Positions 48,120 to 61,303 are shown, counted from the stretch's first letter. The stretch: 64,000 nucleotides of DNA from Marasmius tenuissimus (GCA_029532415.1 JAQOTA010000050.1:6386001-6450000); one strand, 5' to 3'. Numbers and translations: made by a program. Notes: generated by a model from the sequence alone, not told the origin.

Positions 48120-48903
48120 TCACAGATTATACTGTAAGATATGGCGCATGATCGTGAGGGTAGCGATTATCTCTGAGGTTTCAGAACGTTCGAGTCAATA
48201 GTGTACGAAATAGGGCAATAAGATCACGAACCAGGTGCCAGATGTATGAACTGCTCGTAGATCGTCAACGTATTCCCGGACACGTCGTATACGCGATCTT
48301 GTGGTGGTTTGAGGTTGAAATGGGCGACGAGCGTGTTCTCCGCTGCTGTTGTACACTGTGAGATGAGAGAGAAAGCGTGAGAATGACATATCAAACGTGC
48401 AAGATAACAATCGTGTGTAAACTCACAGTCCACTCATGGCCCGGAACAGTTCGATAGTTCCATCGATACTCCACACCATCACACGCGACAAACTTTCGTG
48501 ACCGAGACCTGTGTGCAAGCATACTAGGTTAGGCCGAGAACCCAAGAGGACAAGTAACCCGGACTCACCCTCCCCAAATTGAAATCTTCCTCAAATAACT
48601 CCCCATAGGCAACGTATATGTCCTTCCGTCAGGCATATTGAACGTTATCTTCCCCAAAGCCTCGTCTGGCTGAAACTCGAGAGCTATAAGCGGGTTATGG
48701 TACCCCGACATTCGGTTTCGGTGACGCGAAGAGCGGCGTTCCATCTTGTAAATTTTCGTTATAGGGACATGGGGGACAGTTCGAGCCACTGTGTAGAATT
48801 GGCGGTCGTACATGTCGTCAAAGTCAGAGGTGTTAATAGCACCGGTTCGGTCTTCGAAGATGTATGGGAGGGGAGCTGGCTTCATCATGGTCATTGGCGG
48901 CAT
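48120..48903 (-). CDS. DUF6593-like protein
   Basis: Exons in transcript order: 48903-48569, 48508-48427, 48355-48232, 48172-48120; 197 aa. The order of features follows the DUF6593 plan: a strand-rich N-terminal part (PLIALEFQPDEALGKITF), a DGRTYTLP and YLRKISIWGG segment, KFVACDGVEYRWNYR (compare NGQVYKWRR in the two other family members here), a region LVAHFNLK, and a hydrophobic C-terminal stretch EIIATLTIMRHIL. Identity to the other two is low, so membership is likely but not sure. Splice sites are consensus (donor of intron 3 is gttcgt). Four Met codons lie in the first seven residues, and any could be the start. No signal peptide. Confidence 0.62.
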
Positions 48904-51900
48904 GAGGATGATGAGGAGGGGAAGGTCGAGGGAGAATATGACTCGACTCGGAAGTGGACGGGGGAGGACAGGGTAGACAGCTGGGGTCCGCTGTCCCTAA
49001 GCTCCTTATATACCTTTTTCGTGATGGAAGTTCAAAGGGCACGCAGTCAAGCCATCAATTTAGCTTTGCCGCGCCATTGTTCTCGAGGAAAGCGATCCGG
49101 CGAGTTATCCAAAAGGGGCAGGCAATCACTTACGGCAAGTTCCCTTCATCAAAAACTGTTCATCAACTTCACAACTTCAAAGGCGGAAGCCTACTTCTTC
49201 CCCATGGACTTGCTGTGCTGTTGCCCTGACTTACCGATAAAGGCGTCAGTCGGGAGGTTCGGGTGATCTGATTCCTTGGTATTCTGATGCTATCTCTGTT
49301 CACAGCAAAATTTCGCAGCAATATGAGTCGAGAATACGTCAGTTGAGAGCAGGTGAAAGGGGTCCCTTCCTTGCCTTCCATCCGAGGAAGGAGAACCGCA
49401 GCGGCGGAACCGGGAGGGTGCTTTCTGGGGTAATGAACTACACCTTCGGAATCGCACTTCAATGTGGCGGCGGCACTCGACTCCTCTTCTCTTGCCGATG
49501 GGTCAGTGATCAGAACGACCCTGAAACAGCATGAATGTTGAGAAGACACTGAGCAGAACAGGTACTCACAAGATATCACGATATCGGGATTAAATGTCAT
49601 TAGTGTTCTCTCAGATGACAAGCCGGTGTCTTGTGATTTAAAGACCCTCGAAGAGTCTGATCGTTGGTCGAGCGGGCGGGAGGAAGGTTTCGGACTTTTA
49701 TGAGTTTCTAAAAGAAGGTCCTGTCCGTAGTACACGGAGAAGAAAGTAGTTGGAAATACCGGATATTTAAATCCTCAAGTTGCATCAAAGACCCGGAATA
49801 AGATCCACAAGGGGGCGTACCTCATCTTGAAGCTTCACTGACATTACATGAGACAGTGGCTGTCACGACAAGTTAGTCTTGGGCCAAAAGGGCGCCACGT
49901 TCACGAAGTTCAAACTAAGAAACGATAGTATGGCGACTTAATGGCGACAAAATTGTACTGTGAGCCTCATCTCAAAGCCCCGAGGGAGGTCCATTCTACT
50001 CTTGAACCCATTGACCTCGGAAACCTCGAGTCTCTCATGGATGGTTCGAATTCGCATGAGAGAGGAAGGAACATGCACGTTTGATGAAACGTATCACTAC
50101 GAGTCTCAGGGCTGCGAACCCGACCTTCGCGCTCATGATTCTACTATTTCATGGAATGTATTGAATCCCTTCACAGAGCTTGTCCTCCATATCAGGTGAG
50201 TGACAGTTGTGAAGTTGTCTGAGAGAAAGCTATAGACACACCGACTAAATTGATTTGGAATCAGTATGTCAAATCAGATGACCCACTTTCCGTCGTTGAA
50301 CGGTTCGCGGGAGAAGTAGCGATGGTTTTGGGAGCCTCGTGTGTTCCCATGCATCGTTTGGAACTTGCTAGAACATCTCATGAAAGGGATGACGACTGTA
50401 GGATCAATGAGGATATAGATAGCTAAATGCCCCGACCCCCATAGGGGAGCTAGAATCAAGGTGATTGTGCTACAGCCTACACTAGAACAACAAGCATACC
50501 GCTTAGACCTCTCTGGCGACGGACCGAGCGGGTAAAAAGGGTGTTGAATAAACAGGATGACGTGGCAGAACATTGACTCTCATCATAGGTATCATCAAGA
50601 TAGTTGTCGATGATACCGCCGCACGATGCACACTGTCTACACTTGACATCGGGAAGCGGATTTTGAGGCATATCCTAAACCCGACGCTGGCGGTAGGCGC
50701 TTATATACAGGGTCTCAGCGAGATTGCGAGCTACGGTAAGATACCGCCTTGCCGACTTTCTCGAGATTCAAATTAGCTTTCAGCTCGTATGATGCGCGCA
50801 TCAGGCCTTCACGGGAACAACGAAGCACCAGTCAGGTGTATGCACAATATACAAAGTCCTTTTCAGTTGAGGCCTGTCTATTCCCACCCGTCGGAAGAGT
50901 CCTAGTCAATGTTTTTGAGATTGTATTGGGTGAGAAAGTGTCCAGTTACCATTCCAGTACACAAGTCTGAGACATAGAGCCACCAAGTAGTAGTGTCCTG
51001 AACCTTGGTTTGCATAGGATCAGGATAGCAGGCCATATACACCTAAGTTTTGACCAACGTCCCACCGAATCAATAAAACCCCGAGTTAGTTTGTCGCTAG
51101 ATTGATAAAGTAGGAACAACGTGGCGTGGGGCGTGCCCTGGTGTCTTAGAAGAGGCTGTGGCTATTCCACTGCGGGGAAACAGACTGGGATATGTCGTGA
51201 TATCGTACCTTGCCGGCGACATTTTTAGAGCTTGGCTGGGTACAATTCAGTTGTTAGTCTCCCCATGATGGAGACCGTCGTAAAATCGTCCCGAAGCCCG
51301 AATGTCCAATTTCATCGGTCAAAGCGCATGACAAACCCACGAGTAGAGTTCGAGAGCAGTGGGAAGTATGGGGAAACTTGAACATATGCCCAGTGACAGC
51401 GCCGCTCAGAGGGTTGAATTAACCTCGCCATATAAGGCACCTTGTGAGCTGTGGCCGATGACCAGGCCCAAGCTGCAGGTCATCCATGCTTTGATACCGC
51501 ATGTTTCTATGTTTGAAGGTCAAACGTGGGTGCTAAGCAATGTATGCGTCTCCATTCCTCCGAATTCCGAAACCCGAGGATCCTCAAGAACGTGTCGAAG
51601 TTCCTAAACTCATACTGTCAAATCCGTCTAAATATGGGCACTTCGTAAGTATAGAACAACCCCAGACTGTCTCGTCTACTAAACCTTTACCCTTGAACGC
51701 CCCCGGGCAAAATGCATGTATCTTGATGGGTAGGTACCAGTAGTCTCCTAAGTACCTATATCCGATGCGCTGCGGCAGGCGATAGTGTGACTTGGGAGCT
51801 AAAGGTGAAGCTCGAGTAGCACTGCATCTCGCCTCTTCTTAACGCCGGTCACAGGTCGACTGAATACGGCTCTGCATTCCACTACAGACATACCTCCGGC

Positions 51901-53509
51901 CCCAGATGGATTAGTAAAACACGCTCTTCAGAACCGACTTAGCTCAGAATAGCGACGACAGAATATCTAGGTAAAGAGGTTAATCTTATCTTTTTCGAAT
52001 AACGAAAGCCCTCCTCGAGAAGGACGTACGGAGTTAGTAGAGTAAGCAGTACAGAGTTGCAAAGCCATACAAACCGCCTATTTGAAATGTGATTTTCAAA
52101 ACACCCGAGAAAATCGATTCTTGATTGCTCGGGAGGACCGATTATAAGCTGGGACTTACAACGATGTACACGGAACTTCTTGCGTCTCGAGTTCGCCGTT
52201 GACCTGATGGTTTCTAGAAGTCGCGATCGGAAGGCAGTCTTGACACCGAAGATGAAGAATCCCGAAGGTCAAAGCGCCCTCTTATAAACTCCGAAATGTG
52301 GCAAACTCGAGATCTGGGGTGCTTGAGACTGGCATTGGGGCATATGTTATTCCGGGATAACATCATACATCACCGGCCCGGGGATATAAAGTGGAAACCC
52401 TAATTCTGGGGCAAAGACACTCTTGCGCTCTTAGAACGTTAACTAGGTCGTGCAAGAGTACGAAACCCTGAAGCCAATGAGTGACTCCACTACCAGGTGG
52501 GTAAGTCTCAGGTGATAGGCAGTCTGAGTGATATCGATTGAGGTCGGGGAAGTTAACAATTGAATGGTACGGTCCTTGGCGAGGAGTAAGTATGGGTACT
52601 ATACAGGTTAACACCAGTAAGAAACGTCGGAAAACATGTTCAATACAGCACCCGTACTTATCCAGTCTTCAAAGCACTAAAAAGGCTGTGATTCGCCGAC
52701 AGCAAAACGATCGATGGGCGTGAGGGTCAGAGTGAGCATCTCAAACCTCGAGACTCATCCTGAGTTAAGGTTTGAACCCACATTGAATTCCGACACGGCA
52801 GGCTCACCTTGATCGCTCACGAACACAAGCACTGAATAGAGATATTGTTCCTGAGGGTGTCGGATGAAGACACGAGTGGGAAGCTGATCACCACGGCATA
52901 TGAGCGGCTCATTGTTTCTGTCAGTCGACTCCTTGATAGAACTACGGTTGGAAAACATAGTGCAGCCCACACGTGACTGATGGAAGTATGAATAATGACT
53001 TACGCCACCAGTCGCTTTTCAATAAGAAAGACAGGGGTTGGCCAATCCACCGTGCCTGCAAGCCGATGGACTCAAATAAAATTGGTTACATAGATTGTGC
53101 ACTATCGCTCGTTCTAGATTTTGATAGCTTCAGATTCTCTAGATTCTTTGGGAGGGTTGCGTGAGAAGGCAGCCTGACCATGTGCCCAGGCTGATAGGCA
53201 TTCCGTTTGAGCATTGGCATCACATAAACTATGTTTCTTTGTCGACTCCGACCATAATTGAAAAGCCAACCAGGTTCTAAAATTGACTATGTTGTGTGCT
53301 AGGTATGTGATATTTCTCGCCTTCCAAGCTTAAATCTGTCTTTGGATCACTAGCTCGTAGAAAAGTGTGATGGAGATAACAAACAACCAGCAGACCCAAA
53401 CACCTATCTGAAAATGAATTCTAAATGAGATTCCTTGCTGTGATTTCCTGTAAGATTATATATCTGGAGTTCTGAAACTGCTTTGGGCATTTTAGCATTC
53501 ATTGTATTC
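48904..53509. other. Long gene-poor region
   Basis: About 4.6 kb without a recognisable gene. The longest frame (minus, 49735-49169, 188 codons) has no homology and mixed composition. No tRNA, no LTR pair, no tandem array seen. It leads into mobile-element copy 2. Confidence 0.5.
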
Positions 53510-53851
53510 AGTTGCAATACTGCAGGGAGCAGGAGAAAGAGAGAAGGCAGAAAGCCTCAGGCGGTGGTGTAACAAACCGCTGAGGTAGTATGGTATTCCT
53601 AGCTAGCTTATATACGAGAGTACTAGATAGCTAGAATATAGTAGAATGGAGTAGAATGTACTGTGCATGATGTAGGTCCAACTGTGCATGATGTATGTAG
53701 GAGTAAGTACGATCAGTAAGGCAAAGGGTTGTGGAGTACAGGGAGTATATGAGTAATGTAGGGCAAAGGGATAATGATATCATACAATGTGTAGGGTCAG
53801 GTAGGCGCAATGGTTAGCTAGGCTGAAGTTGCCATACCTAGAATATTGACT
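53510..53851 (+). mobile_element. 342-bp dispersed element, copy 2
   Basis: Second copy of the element at 29998-30316, flanked by a perfect 5-bp duplication TATTC (53505-53509 and 53852-53856). It is longer mainly through a short internal duplication of GTGCATGATGTA near 53665-53695. No coding capacity. It lies in a gene-poor stretch. Confidence 0.85.
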
Positions 53852-55718
53852 TATTCAGACAGGAACCAGGGGGTTGTCAACTTCGGTCATTCCCCTGCTG
53901 CAGCCCTTGGGCAAGCCTGCTCTCATTGGCATGCTGTCAGCATATTGACACCAGAAATATCATGAAAATTGACGGTGCTTATCAGCCCAAAAGAGGAGTA
54001 GCCAAAGAATACTGTCGAATAATTCGAAGTCCATCTTAACCGCCCACGAACACATGCTGCCTCAGCGGAACCTGTCTTGACCAGACCAATGGAACCTAGC
54101 ACTCGCATGCCTAAGTACCTCCAAGCCACATCATTTGTTCTGGTGCAATGATCCCCAGCTGAATAACGTTCACTTGCCAAAGCGTCCGCTTTACTGCCTT
54201 GAGAAATTATTTGTGCCGTTTTCCTTGCTACGACTCAATGAATCTAAGAGCAGCTTTTTCAGCGCCAGTCTTGGGCCCACCGCCTTGGTCTCTGACATGG
54301 CCTCCGCTCAATGTCATGATAATTAGCTAGCCGCCCTTCGGACAGAATCTTGGATTGTTCGTCAGGGTATCCGTTTGGTGGCACGTCGTGTAGCCAACGA
54401 TGTGCTACCATTGGGGTGCTGCTATCGTGTAGTAACAGCCCTCGAGGCAAGTTTCTCATTCGTCGTCGTTTTAGCTGAATCTTGAATCTGGCTGTACGGG
54501 CCACGAGTGAGGATGTCGGACTCGCTCTTCCAAATCCCGCTCAGCTCGAGTTTTTGTTTTGAAAGGCCGATCTTTCAGGTTCCCTCACCGATGGAAAAAC
54601 CTTAACCCAAACTCGCATTCCAGTACTTCGTTACCGCGGAGGATCAGGCTCATGCTCAACAAAACATTGTTGTACGTCCTTCTCAGGTGGCTGTACGTCG
54701 TCCTGTTACCAATGCCACTTGTGTTCTTTGATACTACCATCTTCCCCAAAAAGTTACCCCTCAAATTCTTCCTGAGATGGTAGCTCTCAGTTAGGGTCTT
54801 GAATGGCTGAATTGCCTCGATAGGGAGTTGTAGACGGGCAATCAGGTGGCGTTATCCATAAAGGTTAGTCAGGCGTTTCATTTCCATGTGTTAGGCTTGG
54901 GCCAGGGGGTGGCATTCTGATATCAAACCTGCATGACCCTTAAGGACAACTGTTGTGGTCTCATTCTCCTCTCTAGTACACTCCTTCTCTATCCTTCTCT
55001 CTTATGTATGCTTGCGCTCGCTTTATCCCGCCTTAGAATTTAAAATGCGTCAGGAATAGATAGATACTACTATTTTAGACCTACGTAGTCTCTACACACC
55101 GCCGCTGTTACTCCTTTTATTGGAAGAAAGCCAGAATCCGGTGCTGTTCACTGGAAATACCCTGATTGGCGTTAAAGACTTCAGTCATCGCTTCGGGAAC
55201 TCAGAATGTACCAAATACTCATAAGTTACAACAACCAACGACTGACCGAGTTTTGTCGAGCTGGAAAGAAAGTGGATTCCGAGATGAACAGTAATTCATA
55301 CTTATCGGTGAGGCGGTTGCGAAAGACTCGACTGAAAGTATTTGTCCATGTGAGTCCAAATTTCGAAACCATTTCGACTTACGTTGTCAAAATCCAATGA
55401 ATATCGATTTTACTCGGCTCAGGGAAGCTAATAAAATGGTACCGAGAACTAGGGAGCACCTGAGTAGGTCAGAGAGAGACGATACGAAATGGTGATCCCA
55501 TTCACTGTACTTGAAGATAAATACACCTTATCTAGACCTTTTATACCACGAGAGAAAATAAATAATAAGAGTAAATGTCCTATTCGAATGAGGGAGCGTA
55601 GTTTCAGGAGTTTAGTATTATTTCAGCGAATGTTTAACGAATGTCCAAGTCACAAAGCAAAGGAGTATGGCCCGAGAGGAAAAGAAGAAAAGGTTAAGGA
55701 AAGTTGTTGTCAGATAAA
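53852..55718. other. Gene-poor region
   Basis: About 1.9 kb between mobile-element copy 2 and the 3' end of laccase 4. Only short frames without homology. Confidence 0.45.
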
Positions 55719-58166
55719 TTAGAGGTCTCCGGAATCGAGAGCGTCGTAAGTTGGGCAGAGATCATCCCATGCGGCTAAGTAGAGAGAGAGAAGAGAAAGG
55801 TAAGATTCCGACTTTATCATCAATAAATTACTATGAACTCACTTGGAGGCGCGGTCAAAGCCTCCCACTCATCTGTCCTCTCGGCGAACACAACCGCGAA
55901 ACCACTGGAACAGATAGGTCGATAAGCTCACTCTCTGGTTGCTCGATGATGATCGAAATGGTACCCACGCTTCGAGATGCCAGTCGATATGGCAATGCAT
56001 AATCCAAGGGCCGGGGTTATCGGTGCTGAAACGAATCGTGACATTGTCGCTAGATCCTCCGAGACTGACTACGTCGCGGCGAACCTAAAAGACCGGATCA
56101 ACGTGAGAAACGTAATCTTGAGCGAAAGAGGCTCAGGGCACATACCGGGTTTGCATAGTTGTAGGTACTGCTCCCAGCGACACGAACGATATCAAATGAA
56201 TGCTAAGACATCGGTCAGCACAGGTGTAGGGCGAGCAGAATAGATGATATACATACACCGTGCAAATGCATAGGATGTTCGATACCAAGCAAACCACCCG
56301 TGAAAGACAATTCGACCGTAGAATTTGCCGGAAGAGGAAACACCATTCCTTCAGGGAGCAAAGAGTCCGCACTTTGGGCTCCGCTCAGAATTTGAAGCAG
56401 AACGGGGACAGTGGGAGGAGTAAAGCTCTGTCCGTTGAGTGTGAACAATCCTCCGCTCTATCAATGATGAAGGGCGAGACATTAGTCAGGCAGTGGAGCG
56501 AATGGATGGCAGCCAGACTTACGAATCCAAAGTTGAGGTGCATAGCGACGTCAACTCCGCCAATTGTTGCATCTCCGGGCGCTCCAGGGTTTTCGAGAGG
56601 CTATTTACAACAACATCGTCAGTGACGAAAAACACAAAAATGGCAGTCTTGGACTCACTATGAGGTCGCTTTCGCTCAGGGGAGCTGTGGGCTCGAATTC
56701 TGTGGTGACCTCAGGGTCTTCTTCCGAGGCTCCGACGTATCGCAAGATAGCTGAGTTTATGCCATTCACAAAACCAGTTGAACCCGCGTTGGGGTTGGCC
56801 CGGATCCCTGCAAGATGAAGATACGTTGAGATTATTATGCTGTGCAATTGCAATTCATGCCACAACTTACAGTAATTTCCGACGGGTTGGTTGGCTTCCA
56901 TCTGAAACCAGAATCAGAAGTGTCCGGGAAAACGGAGATTGTATCGTTCGGAAATACCTACCACGAGTGAATATCGCTGGCCAGCGTAGATTGTTACCGA
57001 ATCTGCAGTCACTGGTTCGTGGCTGATGGAGTCCGCCTCGATAACGGTACTAGATACAAATTGCTGGGTAAACCCGACCAGATGTCGATTGTTTCAGGGA
57101 TACTCACAAAGTGTGATTTGAGATGTAGAACTCATAGGCCGGATCGCAAGCAGCATTGACGACACGGAAGCGGTATCTATGGAGGGACATCATGTTGGTG
57201 ACCTTCAGAATAGAAGCAGACCGGGAAATCGTACCTTTTCCCAGACTCGACAGTTATGACTGTCAATGATGAAGTCTCGTTGGCGTCGCTCCAGCGACCG
57301 AGGCCGTTGATGAGAGTAGATTGGGGCGTGCTGTTTGGTGGAGGGAACTGAATCTCCGATAATCACGTAAAAAGGGATCAAGAACCTACCCGAAGGTGAT
57401 TTGCTTGGCCTTTGTGTGATACCAGTCCGCGAGTGTGATGACGGTGGACTCTGTGAGACAAGCACATTGAGTTGGGTGCTACCACAACAAAGGGAACGAA
57501 ATCTTGCCATCATCGACGTCGTAGAGACTAGCATGAGGATCTTCGGGATCGTAGACAACCATTGGTCCCCGAAGACCGTCACAGTACTGGGTCGCTAAAG
57601 AAACACATCAGTAAATCGTGTGAAAATGCGGATAAATTCTCAGCTCACAAAGATGAGAGTGGTACCAGAACGTTCCAGCCTGATCTTGAGCTTTGAAGTC
57701 GTAGAGGAAGCTATTGCCTTTTGCGATCGGACACTGTGTCACAAAGGCAACACCATCAGCCCAGGGAGAGTCTTTCTGGAAGAATCCGTGCCAGTGCTAC
57801 CGAAATCGAAGGTATAAGTGAATTGAATTGAACGAACTCGGGAAGCAATACTTACAATACTCGTAGACTGCAACATTGTGTCATCGTCCAGGTTGTTGAC
57901 GACGTTGATCTGGAATTCGTCGTTCTGAGAGGTCAAAATCAGTTATCTCTCTCGAATGTTCGACCGGGGGGTAGAGAGCAAACCTTGTTGCCGACGATGA
58001 GTGGGCCAATAGTGCTGTCACCGGCAACAACAGCGCTACGAGTGAAGCCATCCGGAGAGACGTCCTTGTTGGTAATGGTCAGGTCAGCTACAGGACCGAT
58101 CGAGGCAAAGGCTGGCAATGCCAGGATGCAAGAGAGTGTAAAGAAGGAAGGCAAGAGACGAGGCAT
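55719..58166 (-). CDS. Laccase 4, secreted multicopper oxidase
   Basis: Exons in transcript order: 58166-57984, 57924-57856, 57796-57649, 57594-57508, 57450-57390, 57330-57235, 57176-57108, 57049-56962, 56901-56871, 56807-56659, 56600-56523, 56457-56257, 56202-56146, 56084-55969, 55904-55843, 55774-55719; 516 aa. Copper motifs complete: [32 protein letters not shown] (axial Phe). In the mid-domain it reads [13 protein letters not shown] where laccase 3 has [13 protein letters not shown], and the L3-adjacent residues are HSFDIV, so substrate pocket and redox behaviour may differ. Intron 4 starts with GC (G|GCAAGA). An ATG nine bases upstream (58175) would add MSR; 58166 is preferred because exon 1 then equals laccase 3's 183 nt. 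TATA box 51 nt upstream. Confidence 0.95.
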
Positions 58167-58216
58167 TCTGCTCATGGGGTGGGTTGGTTTGTTCTGTCAG
58201 GGAATTGGAGGTGAGC

Positions 58217-58223
58217 TTTTATA
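58217..58223 (-). promoter_or_regulatory. TATA box of laccase 4
   Basis: Minus strand TATAAAA, 51 nt before the ATG at 58166. Confidence 0.55.
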
Positions 58224-59431
58224 TTCGAGAGAGTGTAGGGGGAAATTTGTCTCAGGTACAAAACCGTGAACTACCACGGGTAGTCAAAGCAGCAGACGAA
58301 TCCCCACTGGTATCACCGGGCGACGGAACAAAACAGTTACGGCTTCGAGCTTCCGGTGAGCGGGGCGCGTTACCGATGGGAAGTCCGTAGACAACAGCAT
58401 CGCCTGCATCCTCGCTTCACTTGGTACGGTCCAATTGACTGGTAAATCCGAGCAGGGAAACAAATTAAACGTGTTGGAATCGTAGGATCGCCTGAGTGTG
58501 TTGTCAACCGCGACCATTAACGGGTAACCCTTCTGATACTGGAAGCGCAGTAAATCTCGGAATCCCGTGCTTGATGTGCGTTTCTTGAGAAATTGGAGAA
58601 TAATGAGCACTAGGAGAAATCGAAATTACTTGTATAACAGGGTCGAGCCACGGACAACAGAAACCACCACGACAGGTATTTTTCGCTTCGGTAAGTAGAG
58701 ACAAACTAAACCCAGTCTAAGAGCATCAGTGTTTCACAAAACATAAGATTTGGTGGACGCTCGCCTCTGATCCTTGCGAGCTATCGCAAGCCGCAGCAGT
58801 GATACCGTGTCCAATAAGAGCCAGAGGAGATAAAAAGACAGTCTATAAATAGCTGTTGTCAAATTATATTCCCACCTTGGTGGCTGCGCATAGGAACACA
58901 GCAACACAATACAACGGACATGCCACTCGTGTGATCCGTCCTTGTAGCGCAGCAGATTCTAGAATCCAAGTTCATATAATCAGTAGAGCATCACATTCGA
59001 AACGGCTGAAGGATGAAGTTCTAAGTTTAAAATGAATATGAAGAGACAGACAACTTCCCAGTCCCCGACTTCCCTATACATTTTCCTACGAACTTGGGCG
59101 GCTTGACGTCCGAGAGCACGGCCTGCGATTAAAGAACAAGATTCACGAAACAAAACCTCCTCGTGAATCTAGACCTCAGACAAACATCGCAGTCTGCCTA
59201 TCCAAGCCCTCATGTTGAAATTCCGTGAGCGTATTGACCATGGCGGAAATTGGCGGCCACTTACGGGACTCAGAATTCTGAGCTATTGCGATACATCGCG
59301 CAACTTGGAATATTCCTATTCACAACTTTGAAGTTATGGATGTGCCTGGCAAAGCGTCATCCAAACACCTCGAGATCACTGATCCTCCCAAGAGGCTGGC
59401 TACTGACATAACGGGCTAACTGAATGAAGAT
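58224..59431. other. Intergenic region
   Basis: About 1.2 kb upstream of laccase 4 holding its promoter. No gene recognised. Confidence 0.4.
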
Positions 59432-59839
59432 ATGAGCGACATGACGGACCACAACAAGAACAACACACCAGGTTTCCCCATTCCCTGCAGCTTGATCACC
59501 CCAACGCTCCTCCAAGGACTCACCCTTGGCCCCCAATCACCCGCGTCGTCTTCACCTAGTAACCTGCACCCATTCGAGCGACCACCCCGAATTTTCTTCA
59601 AGATTCGATCCCGCTTTGAGGATATGATAAAGTCTAGAATTTCGTCGTCGAAATCGGTCTGCCGGTCACTGCACGACGCGCGTGATGCTGAAAGAGCAGA
59701 TTTTAGTCGATGGAGGGAGTGGCAGGATCAGCTTGGGAGGGCTGCATTTAGGGCCATGGTTTGCCGTTCTGACGAGTCTACGTCTGCGTTTTGGGAGGCT
59801 GTCATTGGGTATGGTGGAAAAGCTAGAGGCTCCGCATAA
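59432..59839 (+). CDS. Hypothetical 135-aa protein
   Basis: Single open frame starting MSDMTDHNKNNTPG and ending YGGKARGSA. The N-terminal half is Pro/Ser-rich, the middle is basic (FFKIRSRFEDMIKSR) and the remainder looks helical (DARDAERADFSRWREWQDQL). No domain recognised, no intron and no signal peptide. Two in-frame ATGs lie near the start. It could be chance, since flanking DNA is gene-poor; the charged helical stretch is the only argument for a real protein. Confidence 0.3.
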   Translation: MSDMTDHNKNNTPGFPIPCSLITPTLLQGLTLGPQSPASSSPSNLHPFERPPRIFFKIRSRFEDMIKSRISSSKSVCRSLHDARDAERADFSRWREWQDQLGRAAFRAMVCRSDESTSAFWEAVIGYGGKARGSA

Positions 59840-60361
59840 ATCGCGATACGTGCGTGACGATGCTGGTATTTGCGTACATCATGTAATACACTGAAGATTC
59901 CGAGCTCCCAGACAGTGTAGTTGAAGGAGGGCTCCGGCGGTGTGATTCAGAAAGCTCTGGACATTCTCAAAATTTTGATAGTATTACCTATAATCTCACG
60001 AGCACCGAAGGTGAAGATTCCCGCAGATTCAAAGCGCCCCTCTGGCTCAGAGTCTATTACCGTCTCGAGCTAACCAAATGCGATTCAATGAGATTCCAGC
60101 ACTCGGAGATTCAGATTGACGTAGCTGGGAGGCATTAACAACGAGGAGCGGGTTATGCTAGACGTCGCATACTCAGAGCTCACCCATATTAGTCTTGCGT
60201 ACGTTCTGTTCTTACTGTTATCGAGTGGACGGACGCCGAGCTTCGATGAGGGTAGGGCAAACTGTTGTGTGCCGTGTGATCGGGATAGGAAAATTAGCCT
60301 TCAGCATGGAGATGCGTGTTTCCGATGCATCATACATTCCAACTTAGGATACGCAAAATGC
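59840..60361. other. Intergenic region
   Basis: About 520 bp before the first tRNA-Gln; no gene recognised. Confidence 0.4.
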
Positions 60362-60462
60362 GGTTTAATAGTGTAGTGGTTATCACAATGGATTCTGATA
60401 TTCTGTCTTCACGTCATATCGTTGGAATTCCATTGACCCAGGTTCGAGTCCTGGTTAGACCT
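60362..60462 (+). tRNA. tRNA-Gln (anticodon CUG) with intron, copy 1
   Basis: Acceptor GGTTTAA/TTAGACC, D-arm AGTGTAGTGGTTATCAC, anticodon stem ATGGA/TCCAT with TTCTGAT, anticodon CTG, about 30 nt of intron, T-arm CCAGG-TTCGAGT-CCTGG, discriminator T. Confidence 0.85.
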
Positions 60463-61023
60463 TCACTTGTATGAGACTTATGATAATCTTTTTGCCTTCT
60501 GTCTCATCAATCTGCTTGGCCTACTTACATTTGTATGCACCCTCATTCATCCCAATCCTTGGTACTTTTTTGAATCTCACTACACACATAAAACAGGAAT
60601 TTGAATGTTCCCAAATGCGACTGTGAGAAACAGGTAATCACATAATCGATCACACAAAAACATCGCGCTGATCTAGAGATACAGTGCCAAGTGACAATCA
60701 ACGTTGGGTGCGGGGAGAGTGAGTCATAGCACTGGACATGAGCAAGTTCAGTGCTGATGCCGGTCATCCGTGCTCTCGTGCTATACCGGCCTCTATATTG
60801 TGCAGCTATGCCTGGGTTGGGGCAGAAAACCACCAAGAAGCGAGGTATTGATAAGGCTCGCGCGCATGCCAAACTGTAGCGAATGGTGCGGGATTTATAA
60901 AACGAACCACCTCCGATCCAGTAAGATCCTGAAATTGGGAGACTGCACTTGAGCAACAAAGCCGACCAAAGTTCTAGTACACTGACTTAGATCATCCAAT
61001 CACTTTGCCACCAACACGAGCAT
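60463..61023. other. Intergenic region between two tRNA-Gln genes
   Basis: About 560 bp; only chance frames on both strands. The two tRNA-Gln bodies look duplicated but this spacer shows no matching flank. Confidence 0.4.
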
Positions 61024-61126
61024 GGTCCAATAGTGTAGTGGTTATCACACTGGATTCTGATAAGTGTCTGATTATGGTTGATTATTCGGATTTCCATTAA
61101 CCCAGGTTCGAGTCCTGGTTGGACCT
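61024..61126 (+). tRNA. tRNA-Gln (anticodon CUG) with intron, copy 2
   Basis: Acceptor GGTCCAA/TTGGACC, otherwise nearly identical to copy 1; anticodon CTG in TTCTGAT, intron of different sequence. The anticodon stem CTGGA against TCCAT has one mismatched pair. Followed by a T run (61145-61153), a likely terminator. Confidence 0.82.
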
Positions 61127-61303
61127 TACCGATTTGCCAGAGCGTATTTTTTTCTTTCCCTTCTTTTTGGTCGTGTCTGTGGGTACATACTGGCAACTGG
61201 AGGTTAAGTATATAGATTCATCATATCCAACGTCGTAGACAAAGAGAAGAGTGCAATCAACGTTTACCGGCTGACCAATGTCCATCTTCATCCACTTGCA
61301 TCG

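Noticed and set aside
49169..49735. 188-codon minus-strand frame with a Ser/Arg-rich product
   Set aside because: No domain, no coherent splicing with neighbours, and it lies in a gene-poor stretch.
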